A stretch of 64,000 nt of DNA from an uncultured Clostridia bacterium (GTDB taxonomy: Bacteria > Bacillota > Clostridia > UBA1381): positions 1 through 64,000 of the forward strand of contig CANQKM010000006.1 of the NCBI GenBank assembly GCA_947624485.1, read 5' to 3'. Shown here piece after piece: positions 22,501 through 37,500 of this stretch. Positions within the stretch are counted from its first letter, which is position 1. Each line of letters starts with the position of its first letter. Position numbers and translations under genes: made by a program. Under the pieces are notes generated by a model, which saw only the letters and a program-made list of their open reading frames with translations, did not search any database and had not been told where the DNA came from.

Positions 22501-25500
22501 GAGGTTGGATACTTAAGATCGTACCTCAGAAATATCATAGATATAGACGCGGGTACAAATCATATTATCGCGCTTCGTAACGATAACACAGTATACGGCT
22601 GGGGCGACAACAGCAGGAAACAGCTTGCCGCAACGCTTACGGCTGTTGACGGCGGGGACGTTCCGACAATAGCGAAAGATCCTGTCGCCGCTGAAAATAT
22701 TAACTACGCGGTGAAGCCTGAGGACGGCGTAAACGAGGCTGAAGGCGAGACGGTTGTAGGTCTTGCCGTGAACAACGACACCTCGTCCGCAGTGCTGCAG
22801 AGCGGCAGAATGTACGTATGGGGCGACAACAAGAACCGTCAGGGCGGTCAGAACGAGGAAGGCACGCCCGTTTCCGAAATCATCCCCTCGTACGTAAAGC
22901 GCGGCAACACGTTCTTCTACGACGACATTACCGAAACGCTCGGCTGGACAGCGGGCGCGACGGTTAACGCGAGAAGCGCGACGGTCGTAAGATACGACGG
23001 AAGCGTGTACTCGTGGGGTATAAGCGGCAGCGTTTACGACCTCGGAAACAACTCAACATGGACGCGTCCCGTACCCGTTAAGACCGGCGTATATGAGGAC
23101 AGACGCGCCATGATAGGCGAGGCTGCGCTGTACACGACCGACGGAACGGATCAGATAATTGACACTGTTGTCTATGACAGCGACAATCCGCTTCCGCAGA
23201 AAATAATGATGGATAAGAACCAGTATCTGGTAATTGATAAGTCCGGCATGTATGACGAACATCTCACGGGCTTTAATCTGGTGCGCTCAAACGATAAGCA
23301 GACGCTCGCGGAGGCGAAGTATAATCAGGAGGGCTACAACCAGGCGTACCACAGCTACGAAAACAGATACACTCCGTGGGTGGACGTACCCATAGAAACC
23401 ATAAGAGAAAATATTCAGTTTACAAGCCTCGACACGTCGCTTGTAAGCATTGAAGACAATAACGCGCAGACCGTGACGATAAGACCGTCGTCGGATCACA
23501 GATACGCGACAACCTTCGTTACGTACCACAACCCGTTTACGAACTTTACAAACGTACTCGAGGTAGGAATAAAGGAGGTCGGCGCGAATGTAGTTCCCAT
23601 GATTTCATCGGGCGAGTACCACACGCTTGCGCTTCTGCCGAACGGCGAGGTATGGGCGTGGGGTTCAAACACGTACGGACAGCTCGGCAACGGCGAGAGA
23701 AGCAACATGAAGCCCGAAAACGAGTGGACGACAGGTCCTGCTGCCGGCAGTCAAAGAAGAAATGACTTTATGTACCCCGTAAAGGTCAACATACCCGATG
23801 ATGTGGTAATTACGGCTGTTGCTGCGGGCAAGCGTCATTCGCTCGCGCTTACAGACGACGGAAAGGTTTATATATGGGGTTACACCGAACCTATGAACAT
23901 CATATGGGGCGACTATATGCAGTCCAATATCGTTATGAGACGTAACGAGTATTGGTATTACAGCAATCACACATGGACGAACATATCAACCTATACGGGC
24001 GGCGAGAAACGCTACGGTATAGTGACGCCGACGCTCGTAAAGGGCGCGGACGGTTCGGAGCTTTCGGATATAATTTCGATTGCCGCCGGCGATGACACAT
24101 CATTCGCCGTAAAGAGCAACGGCACGGTATGGTCATGGGGACACAACGGTCCCACCGGTAAGCTCGGTATCGCAAAAACCGATGTGTCACGCGAGGTACT
24201 CAGTGCGGTAGAGGAATGGAATACGCTCCATCTGACAATACCCGCACACTGGGAAAATGACGAGTATGTTCCCGCAAGCACGGCAACCATTTCGTTAAGC
24301 AGCGACGGTGACGGAAGCTACGACTGCGTATACTATTATTACGTGGCATGGACGGAGTACGGCAAGGAAACGGCGCAGCAGGTTGTGGGCCCGTACAATA
24401 TGGGCAGCTTGAACAACGTTGTGGCAGTGCGCTCGGCGGGCGACAGCACGTTCGCGATAAAGAGCGACGGCACGGTATGGTCGTGGGGTTCAAATCAGTA
24501 TGAAAACAGAACCGGCGCAGCGACGAACTACACGCTTCCGACACGTTCTCTCGGCACGGAAGAGACGGCTAAGCATGTTTCATATCCGCTTCAGGTATTT
24601 AACACGGCTGAAAACGTAGCGAATTATTCACATACACCGGAGAAATATCTGCATGATATTGTAGACGTTCAAACGGGAGCGGTGTACTCGGAATACCACG
24701 CTACGTCAAGGATATATGCAGACTATTATCACAGAAACAACAGCAGCAAGGAGTACAGCAGCTACAGCAACGGACCTCAGGACGCGTATGACAGCGTGTT
24801 CACGCTTGCGCTTTCGGCGGCGTCGGAGACGGACAGAGATACGGAATCCGAGACCTACGGCGTAAAGACGTATTCCGACAACGGCGGATATGTATATGCG
24901 TGGGGCGCGGGCGAATCGGGACAGCTCGGCGACGGTGAGCAGAACAGCACCGCGGACGGCGCTGTGACGAGACATTATTCCGCGAACCCCGAGATAGTAA
25001 AGAATATTGAAAACGTAACGGCTGTAGCCGCCGGCGGCAGCCACGCGACGGCGCTTGTCCGCGAAGCGGAAGCGGAAAGCGATGCGCTTTCGGAGCGTCA
25101 CGCGGTATACGCATGGGGTGACAACACAGACGGTCAGCTCGGTATTGACTCGCTCGAAAATCAGACGATGCCCGTCAAGGTTGTAAGAGGTGAAAACGAT
25201 TACGACGAGGACGAGTATTTTGACGACACAACGCTTATATCGAACGGCGAGTATTATTCCGCTGCCGTAAAGCGTGACGGCACGGTATGGGCGTGGGGTT
25301 CAAACCGCAACGGTCAGTTCGGCAACAACTACAGAGTGAACAGTCAAATCCCCGTTCAGTCGGGCGACAGAGCGACGGATATTCTCAGAATATATGAAGA
25401 AAAGACCGTTACGGAAACGACTTACCCCGAACCCGACGATGAAAATGAGAACCCCGAACCGCAGATTACTACGCACACAACGGATGTACAGCTTTTGAGA

Positions 25501-28500
25501 AAGCAGATGAAGGCAGGCACGCCGCTTGACCTTAAGGATATAATAAGCAAAGCGGAGTACGAGCATGTACTCGGCTTTGAGGTGGTTGAATACGACGCGT
25601 ACGGCACGATTGACGCTTCGGATATCAAGTTTACGTCCTCGTCGAATACGGACGTTGCCGATGTCAGCGATGACGGCGTTGTAACGGCTAACAATAACGG
25701 CGTTTACGGCAGCACGACAATAACGTTTGAATATACGGTAACCGACCACGGCGAGGGTGAAGAATTTACGCTTATCGGCGGCCCCGTAACGTATAAGGGC
25801 AGCATGGTTATAGACGTTGTGAAGAACGACGATCTTAACGGTGATTTGAAGATGGCTGTGCCTGCGGTTGAATCGGGCGACGATTTCCATATCGCGCTTA
25901 TGGACAACGGCACCGTTTGGACGTGGGGCAACAACACCTACGGACAGCTCGGCGACGGTACTCGGTACCGCTCGAATTACCCGATACGCGTCAAGAAGGC
26001 GGACGGCACATATCTTGACAATATTGTTTCCGTAACGGCGGGCAGCTACCACGCAATGGCTCTCGACAGCGAGGGTACGGTTTACGCGTGGGGCAGAAAC
26101 CGCTACGGCGAGACTGCAAGCAAGCCCGCGGGACAGTACAAATCGGGCAGCACAAATATCGATTACTCCGTTCCCGCCATTGTCACGGTTGACCTGCCGG
26201 AGGCGATAGTGTTTATCGCTGCGGGCGCAAGCCACAGCGCCGCGCTCGGCGTAAGCGGCAAGGTTTACGCGTGGGGCAGCAACAGCCACGGTCAGATAGG
26301 CGTTGAGTCGTCGTACACGAGAAATAACTATACTTACACCCCGCAGGTTGAATACTATGACACTCCGCAGGTTGTAAGAGACCTCAACAACGGTCACAAC
26401 GAAAAGAAGGATTGGAACGGTAACGGCACGGATGAATACCAGCCGATACATGATATTGTACAGATAGCCGCGGGCGGTAACAGCACAATGCTCATGCGCG
26501 CGGACGGCACGGTATACACGTTCGGTCTCGGCGACAGAGGTCAGCTTGGCTACGACAACACGAGAACGGCGGAGGAATACCGGCTTACGGCGTACAATAA
26601 AGACGATGCAAATACATCCCCCGGCGCTTACCTTAAGACTGTTCCGTCGCAGATTGTAAACAGAGGCGACGACGATACTCCTATGGTAACAAGGGGAGAT
26701 AAGGCTGTCTACAACACGTATATGCAAAACACGACGGCTATAGATATGGGCGCAAGCCATGCGATACTGCTTAATGGAGACACGCGCAGGGCGTATACGA
26801 CAGGCGCGGGTACGCAGGGACAGCTCGGCGACGGAAGCAGCGCGGACAGATATTACTGGAGCGTTGTCAAGACGGACGAGGATACGGAGCTTAGCGATGT
26901 TATAACGGTAAGCGCGGGCTTTGACAGATCGGGCGCGACGGTTGAAGGTCACGGCGAAGTAGAGCCGACTGCGGAGAAGCTGTACGTATGGGGCGGTAAC
27001 GGCAACATGGCTGCCGACGCCGACGCGGAAACAACGGACGACGTATTGTATGCGAAGCATCAGGTTATAACCGACCGTATGCGTGACTTGTCTCATGCTG
27101 ATGATGACGTTATTGCCGTATCGTTCGGCAGCACTACGACAGCGGCAATACTTGACGACGGTACTGTCTGGGCGTGGGGTACGAACAGGAACGGCGAGCT
27201 TGGTGACTTCTACAATCATGCGCAGAAGGGTACGCGTCAGGTAGGGCCTTTGGAATACTATGCGCTCAACTTCCTGCAGACAGAAAAAGCAAATGACGAA
27301 GCCGACGATGATACAAACGAAAAGATACACGATAATATAGTAAATCTCGGCGACGGTCATATCAGAATTTTCGATAAGACCATAACGAACGAGGGCGATC
27401 CGACAAATCCGGCGAATTACACGACTAACTCGTACGCGATAGATACATCAAAGATTAACCTCAAATATGTTCCGGGCTTTAATCTGCATGACGACAGTAA
27501 GTTCTTAGACATAAGCGCGGTACTGCCGGATGGAATGGCCGCAAGCTATGCCTTCTCGTCCTCGGACGACAGAATAGCGACCGTAAGTCCCGCCGGTGTT
27601 ATAACTCCCGTTATATCAGAATCGGGCGGCGGCAACTACGGCAGAGTTACGATTACCGTAACCGAACAGAATACGGGTTACAGCGGTATAATTGTCGCGG
27701 ATATATTAAAGTACAACAAGATGGCTGTACCTATGATCGCGGCGGGCTACGACTTCACGGTAGCTCTTAAAGCCGACGGTACGGTTTGGACATGGGGCAA
27801 TAACGCGAAAGGTCAGCTTGGTATCGGCTACACGATTGTGAACGAGGACGACAAGATAGAGCGTCTGCGCGAGGCTGACGCGTCATACAGCGCGAACAGG
27901 GTAACAATGTGGAGCGATCCGCTTCAGGTAGCTTCCGCTTCGGGACTCGGATATCTGAAGGATATAGTTCAGATTGCCGCGGGCGATTACTATGCCGCTG
28001 CGCTCGATATTAACGGAAACGTTTACATGTGGGGCGTCAACGACCACAATCAGCTTGGCAGAACAAATATGGCTCAGACGGAGTATCCCGTAAGACTTAC
28101 AGCCGGCGAGGATATCGGCCTCACCGAAGAGGTTGACGGCGAAACATATATAACGGGTATCACGGCTATAAGCGCGGGCCCCGACTATATGCTTGCGCTT
28201 GACAAGAACGGTCACGTGCTCGCGTGGGGCAATAACTACACGCTTAATATGTGCGCGCCGAATTACAGAAAGGGCGCGGATACAAATACGGTTACGCCTA
28301 CATACGTGACGGCGGGCGCGATGGCGAGCGATACGGAGTACGCGTATAACGACAATCAAGTTGTAAACGGTATGGACATAATCAGTGCTGCGACCAACTC
28401 GACGCGTCCGACGCAGAATGAGAGATATTTAAGCAATATTGTAAGCATTTACGCGGGCGGCGACCACGCGCTTGCGCTTGCCGGAAACGGCACGGTTTAC

Positions 28501-31500
28501 GCGTGGGGCGACAACAGATACGGTCAGCTCGGCGTTGCTCCGTCAGACGATCCGGAGTTCCGCTTTAAGGAGTACGACGACGGCGGCGAAGCGACGACGG
28601 CAACAAATGAGGATAAGCTAAGCTCGTATTCGTACGTACCGCTTATGGTTCAGAGCGGCGAGCAGATAAACGATGAGGACAAGCTTGCCGCAAAGGCGTA
28701 CGGCAAAGACTTTATAACGAGAGCGGTAGATATTGTCGCGGGTGACGACGACAGCTTTGTCCGCACGACGAATTATAAGGTATACGCGGCGGGTGACGAC
28801 GGCGCGAATACAAAACAGGTATTCGGCAAGGGCGGCATGGAAATGAGAGAGCTTACCGTAGAGCCGCTCACAAAGATATATCAGGTATCGTCGCACGGCA
28901 GAAGCACGTCCGTTATAGGCGATACAGCCGATGAAAAGAATGTTTTGTACACGGTCGGCAACAACACCTACGGACAGCTCGGACGCAACAGCGCAGCGTC
29001 ATTCGATCCCGAAAACGCCGAGATGCCCAACCCAGAACGTCCTTACGGCTCTATTTCGCCGGAGGGTGACGTAACGCCGTTTACCGACGCGTTCACAGCC
29101 GCGTACGGCGACAATCATCTCGTTATCATGAAGCAGGACGGTACGGTTTACACGACGGGACGCAACACGTACGGCGAGCTTGGCGACGAAACGTATGTTG
29201 ATTCACCCATACCCGTGAAGGTCGGACCGGACGAGGTACTGACGCTTGAAATGGAGCAGGTTGAGGTTAAGGAAAATGCTACCGATGCCGTCAAGGCAAC
29301 CTACGTATCGCCCGATTATATCGACATTGTGGAAGGTCAGCATATAGACTTCAACAAGACGAGGATAAAGAATAAGAGAATGGTCGGCTTCAATCTTTAC
29401 GAGGACGACATTATAACCGATATAGCAAATACCGACGCGATCACGTTCGAGTCGTCGGATGTTACTGTTGCGAAGTTTGAGAACAGCAATAGCGACGAAC
29501 TCAACATATCCGATCCTGTGAAAGCGTCATACACGATTGTAACAATCACGAACCCCGAAAACGGTTACAAGTCTCAGGTAGTCGTAACCGTAAACGGCGG
29601 AACAAAGTCGTGGCCGCAGGGCGCGAAGGTGGCAGCCGGCGCGAACTTCTCCGTCGCTCTTAAGGAGGACGGCACGGTTTGGACGTGGGGCAGCAACTCG
29701 AAGGGACAGCTTGGTCTCGGCGACAGTTCGATCGTGAGCAGAGGATACCCCGTGCGTGTGCTTGACGCGGACGGTAAGCCGCTTGAAAACATTATAGCTA
29801 TCGCGGCGGGCGACGAGTTTATCGTGGCTCTTGCAAGCGACGGTAAGATGTACAGATGGGGACTTGACATATTTGACGCCGCAGACGGAAGAATTGACAC
29901 AGTTGCGGAAATGGCACAGCTACCCGACGGCGCGAGAGCGCAGAATATTGCGGCGGGCAGTGATTACATACTCATTCTTACAACCGACAACACGGTTTAC
30001 ACGGCGGGTATAGATAACGAGAACGGTCAGCTTGGCGTTGAAACGGCCGCGACCGCTCCCGATGCTCCGACCACGGGACAGGAAAAGTATAATAAGGTTG
30101 AATTCGGTGAAGGAGTAAGAATTAAGTCGCTCGCGGCGGGTGACTCGCACAACATCGCGATCGATATGACAGACCGCGTATGGACGTGGGGCAACAACTC
30201 CAAGGGACAGCTCGGTCACGCGCAAGGTCAGGGTACGCGCACCGTCAAGAAACTCAAAGACGGTGAAGTTGACGAAGACGGCAACCCTGATACGAAGCCC
30301 GAACAATATGATAATGTAGAGGAAACATATCCAATAACGAGCAACGCGAAGCCTGCGGAAGTGACAGGCTTTACAGGCACGCCCAAATATGTTGCGGCGG
30401 GCAGCGAACACAGTGTTGTAGTAACGGAAGAAAACGGCGTGACGCAGGTATGGACGTTCGGCTCGAACGAAATGGGACAGCTTGGCGTCGCGGTTGACGA
30501 TCCCGACTTTGATATTACGACAATTATACCGAGCGGCGACTGGACATACAAGCCGCAGAAAGTCGTTGCGGGCGAGTTTGCCGAGGACGGCTATCTCACC
30601 GATATTTACGGCGTAACGGCGGGCGGCAGCTCGACGCTCGTTATAACGAACAATTACGAGGTTTATACATGGGGTGAGGGCGCAAGAGGCAAGCTCGGCG
30701 TTGACACCACAAGAAATTCGGAATGGCCCGTAAAGGTACTGAAGGGCGACACCTTCAACAGCGGCGCGGAACCGAATTTGAAGAACGTAGTCGGCGCGTC
30801 GGTAGGCAAGACACATACGGTTGTTATAAGAGACGACGGATACGTATGGGCATGGGGTGACAATACGTATGACCAGCTTGGCAACGAGTCTGCCGTAACG
30901 CACACGAAGAAGAACGGCTACGAGGATATGGCGAGAGTGCCTGTTCAGGTCGGCGACACCGATTCGCTCACGATAAGATTTGAGAATGCGGACGTATACG
31001 ACCACATGGGCGCAGCCGCGGTACATTACACGAAGGATAACCCGCTTCCCTCTTATATCAGAATCAGCGAGACGGGTTATATAGAAATCGACAATACGGA
31101 AATCAAGGAACATTACATCGCAGGCTTTAACCTGTTTAACAAGAATCTCGATTCCTCGACAATGACGGGCGACGAAGTGACGAAATTTGAATACACGTCC
31201 TCCGCTCCCTCCGTAATAAAGGTTGAGGAAAGCAACGGCACGTCAAAGAGAACACTCACGGCTGTCGGCAAGGGTACGGCGGTAATCAGCGTAAAGAATA
31301 CGAGAAGCGGATATGTAAGCACATTTACCGTAACGGTTGCCGACGAGAATGAGCAGTCTATCGTTGCGGCGGATATTGTGACGGGTTATAACTTTATGGT
31401 TGCCCTTAAGGCTGACGGCACCGTTTGGGCGTGGGGTGACAACACCTACGGTCAGCTTGGCGACGGCTCTAAGGTAATGCGCGGTTATCCGGTAGCCGTT

Positions 31501-34500
31501 AAGTATTACGACGGCAATACGAATACGGAAAGCGTATTCTCCGACGGTCACAGAGCGGTCGCGATAGCGGCAGGTCTCTACCATACGCTCGTGCTTGACG
31601 AGCAGGGTTACGTATACGCCGCGGGACGCAACAATAAAGGACAGCTCGGCGACGGTACGAATACCGACAACAATATAGTAAAGCGCGTACAGATCAGCGA
31701 CGCGGCTGCACCCGGCGGTTTTGCGGATCTCGCGAACATTACCGCGATAGCGGCTGGAAATGAATACTCGCTTGCTCTTAAAGAGGACGGCACGGTATAC
31801 GCGTGGGGCGACAACACCTACGGTCAGCTTGGTACGGGAACGAAGGGCGACACGTACACAACGGCGCAGCAGGTCCTCAAGGGTATGAGCGGTACGAGCA
31901 ACGACTACTATCTGAGCGATATATCCGCTGTCGAGGCAGGTGAAACCTTCTCGGTAGCGTTAAAGAACGACGGCACGGTATACGCATGGGGCGACAACAC
32001 CTACGGTCAGCTCGGCGACGGTACAAGCGCCTCCAAGCTCACTCCTGTTCAGGTGCTTAGCGGCGACAGCGTGCCGAACAGCGTAAATTCACCCACGGGT
32101 AACGACTACATCGCAAATGTGTCGATGATATCCGCGGGTAATAACCATGCTCTGGCGCTTACAAAGGACGGTCATGTATACGCGTGGGGCGACAATTCAA
32201 ACGGACAGCTCGGTATATGGTCTACGATAAACAACGATTACAATTACGTGCCGAGACAGGTAAGAGGCTCCGAAACGGATAATACTCACACCACTGCGGT
32301 GCTTCAGAATATAAAGATGGTGACAGCCGATACCGACCTTTCGATAGCGCTGTCGGACGACAATAAGGTTTACGTATGGGGCGGAGAGACAAAGGGCAGA
32401 CTTAGAATTGCCGCCTTTGACAAGACTGCCGACTACACAATTCCGCAGGATATAACGGAATCGTTCGGCGAGGGCAACACGGTTGTAAACTTCCATATAG
32501 GTCCGACGAACGGCGCGGCGATTTACGCGGACGGCTATGTTCACGCGTGGGCGGACGATTCGAGATGGCAGTACGGCAACCTCTACAGAAAGTCGTCTAT
32601 AGATCCGTACAATACGGATCTGGTCGGCGAAAGACCGCTCGACATACTCGAATTCTACACGACAAAGACAGAGCAGTCCGAAGATACCGGCGAGCCGACT
32701 GCGCCGACAGTTACTAAGGAAAGACTTGAATACATTCAGAATATAACATCGGATGAAACGATAGAGATAACGGAGATCGACCTTCATCATATCTACGGCT
32801 TCAACCTTGAATACTACGATACGCACACGCCGACAGACAGCGCTGCATGGGAGACAAACATAACGGCGGAATCGTCGAACACGAATGTTGCGACGGTAGC
32901 GCTCGAAGGCGGTAAGTTTGTAATCACGCCCGCCGACCGCACCGGATTTACCGTAGTTTCGTTCACGTACACCGACGGCGACGGTGAAACGAAGGTAATA
33001 GGTCAGCTTCATGTAACCGTCAGAACGGCATGGCATGATGATGAAAGAAAAGTAGAACCCGTAACAACTCCGATGATTGCGGCGGGCGGAAAACACGCTC
33101 TCGCGCTTCTCGATAACGGCGAGGTATACGCGTGGGGTTCAAACGACCACTATCAGCTCGGAACATTTACGGAAACGACGAACATAACCTATCCCGTAAA
33201 GGTTGATATACCCGACGGAGATAAGATAGGTTATATTGCCGTGGGCGAAAACGTATCATACGCCGTATCCATTGAGGACGGTTACGTATACGCATGGGGC
33301 AATAACACGAACGGTCTCGTCGGCAATATAAAGAATGATGCGGGCGCGCTCAATCAGAACGCGAACATAGTCGTTCCGCGTCAGGTTACAACGATTACTC
33401 CCGACCTTAAGGAAGTTCCCTTGACGGGTATTGTGAGAATGTCGGTAAGCCAGACGCACGCGCTCGCGCTTACGAAGGACGGTCACGTATACGCGTGGGG
33501 CAACAATACGTGGGGACCGCTCGGCAACGGCAATACAACCGAATCAGGCACTAATTTCCGCGACGCGGACAGCGCGGCGAACGTTACGATTATTCCGACG
33601 GCGCAGAAGGTATACCGCGGCGAAAGCGCGGCGACCAATGACGAATGGTATCTGCAAGATATTATAGACGTGGCGGCGGGCAGCAGCTTCTCCGTTGCGT
33701 TAAGAGCTGACGGCAGCGTGTTCGCGTGGGGTTACAACGGCACGACGGCAAGCAACGGAAATCCGACAAACCGCCGTCTCGGTATATACGACAACATATT
33801 GAGACCTGTTCCGATGCAGGTATTCGGCGCGGGCAGTGAAAAGTATCTCACATACACCGTTGATGTTGACGCGGGCGTTGACTTCGCGCACGCGCTCGAT
33901 AAGGACGGTAAGCTGTTCGGCTGGGGCTACGGCAGCAATTACGCCATAGGCAACAGCACCAATGCGGATTATGCAAGACCTATAGAAGTGCCGAGAAGTA
34001 ATTTTGAAGCATTTACCGCGGACGACAAGCTTGTTTCGATTTCAACAAGCTATTATGACAATGTGGTTGCCTCGACGCTCTACGGCAGCGTATACGCTTG
34101 GGGTGACAACCATCAGTATCAGGTAGGAGATTACCAGAACCGGTATTACAACGGTTACGGCGGATATTACTACGTATACGATTTCGTACAGACGCCGAGG
34201 CGTATTGTAAGAGGTGAAACGCCGGTACTCAAAGAGGACTATAACAGCGACGGTACGTATATGGACGACGTATGGGCAGTCGCGGCGGGCGACCTCGCGT
34301 ATTACGCTATACGCGGCGACGGTTACGTATACTCGTGGGGCGATAACACCTACGGCGAGCTTGGCAACCCCAACACGAACGGTTCGCACAGCTTCTACCC
34401 CGTACAGGTGGGCGATAAGGATTCAAAGACGCTCCTTACCGACGCGGCGGGTATTTATACCGAGGATGCGGCGGGCGATACGACGTTTGAAGAAACGGGC

Positions 34501-37500
34501 GATACAAAGTATAAGCTTACGACAGAATACAACGGCGGAAGTGACAAGATGCCCGCAAGCATCACAATAGGCAGAAATCAGGTTATTCAGCTTGACAGCG
34601 ATAACTTCAGACAATTATACAGAAGCGGCTTTAACGTTAAGAACTATGACCTTGACAAGAGCGGCTACATAAACGGTACAGGTGATGAGAGACTGCTGAA
34701 TACGCCTACCTTCACGTATATTTCGATGAACGATTCGACGGTGAAGGTAAGCGAGGACGGTCTTATTACCACGACGTCCGACGCGGACAGAAAGCTCGGC
34801 ATATCTTATATACGCGTTGTAACAAGCGACGGCTTTGAGGGTGCGTTTGTGGTACGCGTAAAGGATAACAGCGAAACTACAGCTATGCCGATGGTATCCA
34901 CGGGTAAGAGCCATACTCTCGCGCTGCGCGAGGACGGCACTCTCTGGGCGTGGGGCAGCAACAGCTACGGCGAGCTTGGCGACGGCACAAAGCAGTCGCG
35001 CACATTCCCCGTAAGGATTAAGGACGACGTTTTGGGCGGCGGCTTCACAGACGGCACGATCGTGCAGGTATTCGCCGGTACGGGCGCAAGCTACGCGCTC
35101 GATAAGGACGGTTACCTGTGGGCGTGGGGCAACGAGGCTCTGACGGCAAAGGGTAAGACCGAGGTAAGCGATCCTGCAGCCGGAACCGCTCCTGCCGCAG
35201 AACCGCTTGCAAATATAGTAAAATATGAGTATACGGAAGTATCAAAAGACGTAACAAATAACGCGGACGGCTCGCAGACCGTAACGACCACGGTTACGAC
35301 AAAGCAGTCTCCGCTGATGCACGTAATCGATATGGCGTTCGGCGAGACGCACGTGCTTGCGCTTACAAGCGACGGCGCGGTATGGTCGTGGGGTTCAAAC
35401 TCCGTCGGTCAGCTCGGTCAAAACACCGCAAACGCTTCAAAGGCTGCATCGACGGATGTTGCGAAGAGCGTTCTCGCGGTCAACAGCGATACGCCGCTCG
35501 AACATATAATCGACATAGCGGCGGGTAACAATACCGGCTTCGCGGCAGGCAAGGACGGTCAGGTTTACGCGTGGGGCGAGAACAGCACCTCCGCAAGCTA
35601 CGGCTATCTCGGTATCGGCAACAACACAAACCGTTATCAGCCTTACAGAGTGCTGACTGCCGACAGTCTCAGCGCTCTTGCGGTTAGCACCCTTGATGAA
35701 AAGTATTTGGATCATGTTCTGATGATGTCGGCGGGAAGCGAGCATGCGGTTGCGCTTGCGCTCAATCCCAAGACTTCTGCGGAGGCTGAACCGCCCGCGC
35801 AGACGGTTACATACGACAAAGAGGTTTACACATGGGGTAACGGCGGCAATAACAGATTGAATAACGGTACGACAACGCTGTATCATCCTGAGGTGAACAT
35901 AACGGAAGCAGATATACCGGACATGGCACAAATATTCGCGCTTGCCGCGGGCGGCGCGGCTCTCACTGCGACGGGCGACGTTTATACGTGGGGATCGAGC
36001 GTTCCCGGCAGCACGGCTATTGCAAAGACGGAGCGCGGCGAGATGGCTGACGGCGATAACGTATGGTATATGGAAGCCAACGACAACGATACAAACGTGT
36101 CCGTATTCGCCGGAAACACGACGCATACGAGAGGCTTTGTATACTCGTGGGGTACGAACGCGTCGGGACAGCTCGGTGACGACACGTCCGGCACGGCTGA
36201 GAAATTTGTTCAGGTCGGCGACAGAGAGACGAGCATACTCAGTCTGTACGGCGCGCAGATAAGCAGGGATGAGGCGAGCAAGGAGACGAACGCGCAGTCC
36301 GTTTCATACAAAGATACGGATGAGCTTCCGGTATTTGTGAGAATATCCGAAGGTCAGACAATCACCATAGACCTCGACAAGGCGAAAGAGGAGTTCCTCG
36401 AAGGCTTCAACTTTTACAACGAGTTTAAGATGACGGAAAACTCCTATGACGCGGCCGCGGGTACGAGGAATTACAATCCCGAAAACTATGAGTTCGTATC
36501 GTCGAATGAGGGCGTTGCGACGGTTAAGAGAGAGAATAATATTGTAACGGTTCAGCCGCTTACGGGTACAAAGTACAACCGCGGCGGCGAGACGGTTATT
36601 TCCTACATAAACAAGGCGACAGGCGCGGCGGGCGCGTTCGTGCTGAACGTATACGGCGCGAGACTTACCGCGAACAGCGCGTCGGAGGACAACTCCGGCT
36701 ACACGCTCCAGAAGGCTACGCCGATGGTTTCGACGAGCGATGAACATTCCGTTGCGGTTAAGTACGACGGTAAGGTATACGCTTGGGGCAGAAACCTTGA
36801 GGGACAGATTCTCCCCGACAACGAGTCGCCGAGCCAGTATGTACCGCAGAAAATTCAAAGACCGAGTACTGCCGAGGAAATAGCGGCGGGCGCTGCCGAA
36901 ACTGCGATGCACGACCTTGAGAACGTAATAGGCGTCGCGGCGGGCGGTTACCACAGCCTTGCCGTTGACAGCAGCGGTCACGTATGGGCGTGGGGTGACA
37001 ACACTTACGGTCAGCTTGGTAACGGCGGTTATGACGATAATCCGTCGGATGAGAACAGATACGACCACGTTCCCGTACATATGGTAATGCTCGACGAAGA
37101 TACGCCGATGACCGATATTGTGCAGGTAGCGGCGGGCAGACTGTTCAGCATGGCGCTCAGAAAGGACGGCTACGTATACGCGTGGGGCGGTAACTTCCGT
37201 TCGGCGTACAACGCGAAAAAGTACACGTCCGTGGGCGACGCGCAGCTTGACATGGGCAAATACGAATCGTCAGCGAACAAGACATATCAGCTTGGCTCGT
37301 CGTCAACCGAAAGCGGCGATTTCGCAGCCGAGGACACAAAGGCATACCCGATATTGGTAACACAGGGTACGTCCGCTTCGGGTGTCAAGAAATCAGTGGT
37401 TGACGGTAAGATCACGGTGGAAAAGGACGAGTTTAATAACGATGTTCCCGACGAGCTTTTGAACAACGTAATAATGATTACGGCGGGCGACGACTTTGCC

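Noticed and set aside
25300-27360. Long reverse-strand open frames across the giant gene, up to about 686 codons here and 517 codons at 15130-16683.
   Set aside because: They are codon-aligned mirror images of the repeated coding strand, which uses few TTA, CTA and TCA codons. Their products repeat the antisense of the blade motif, have no ribosome sites, and show no independent domain.
31786-32015. Regularly recurring short sequences resembling a CRISPR or satellite array.
   Set aside because: The repeats are in frame, encode RCC1 blade motifs, and the spacers are coding and similar to each other, so this is protein repetition.
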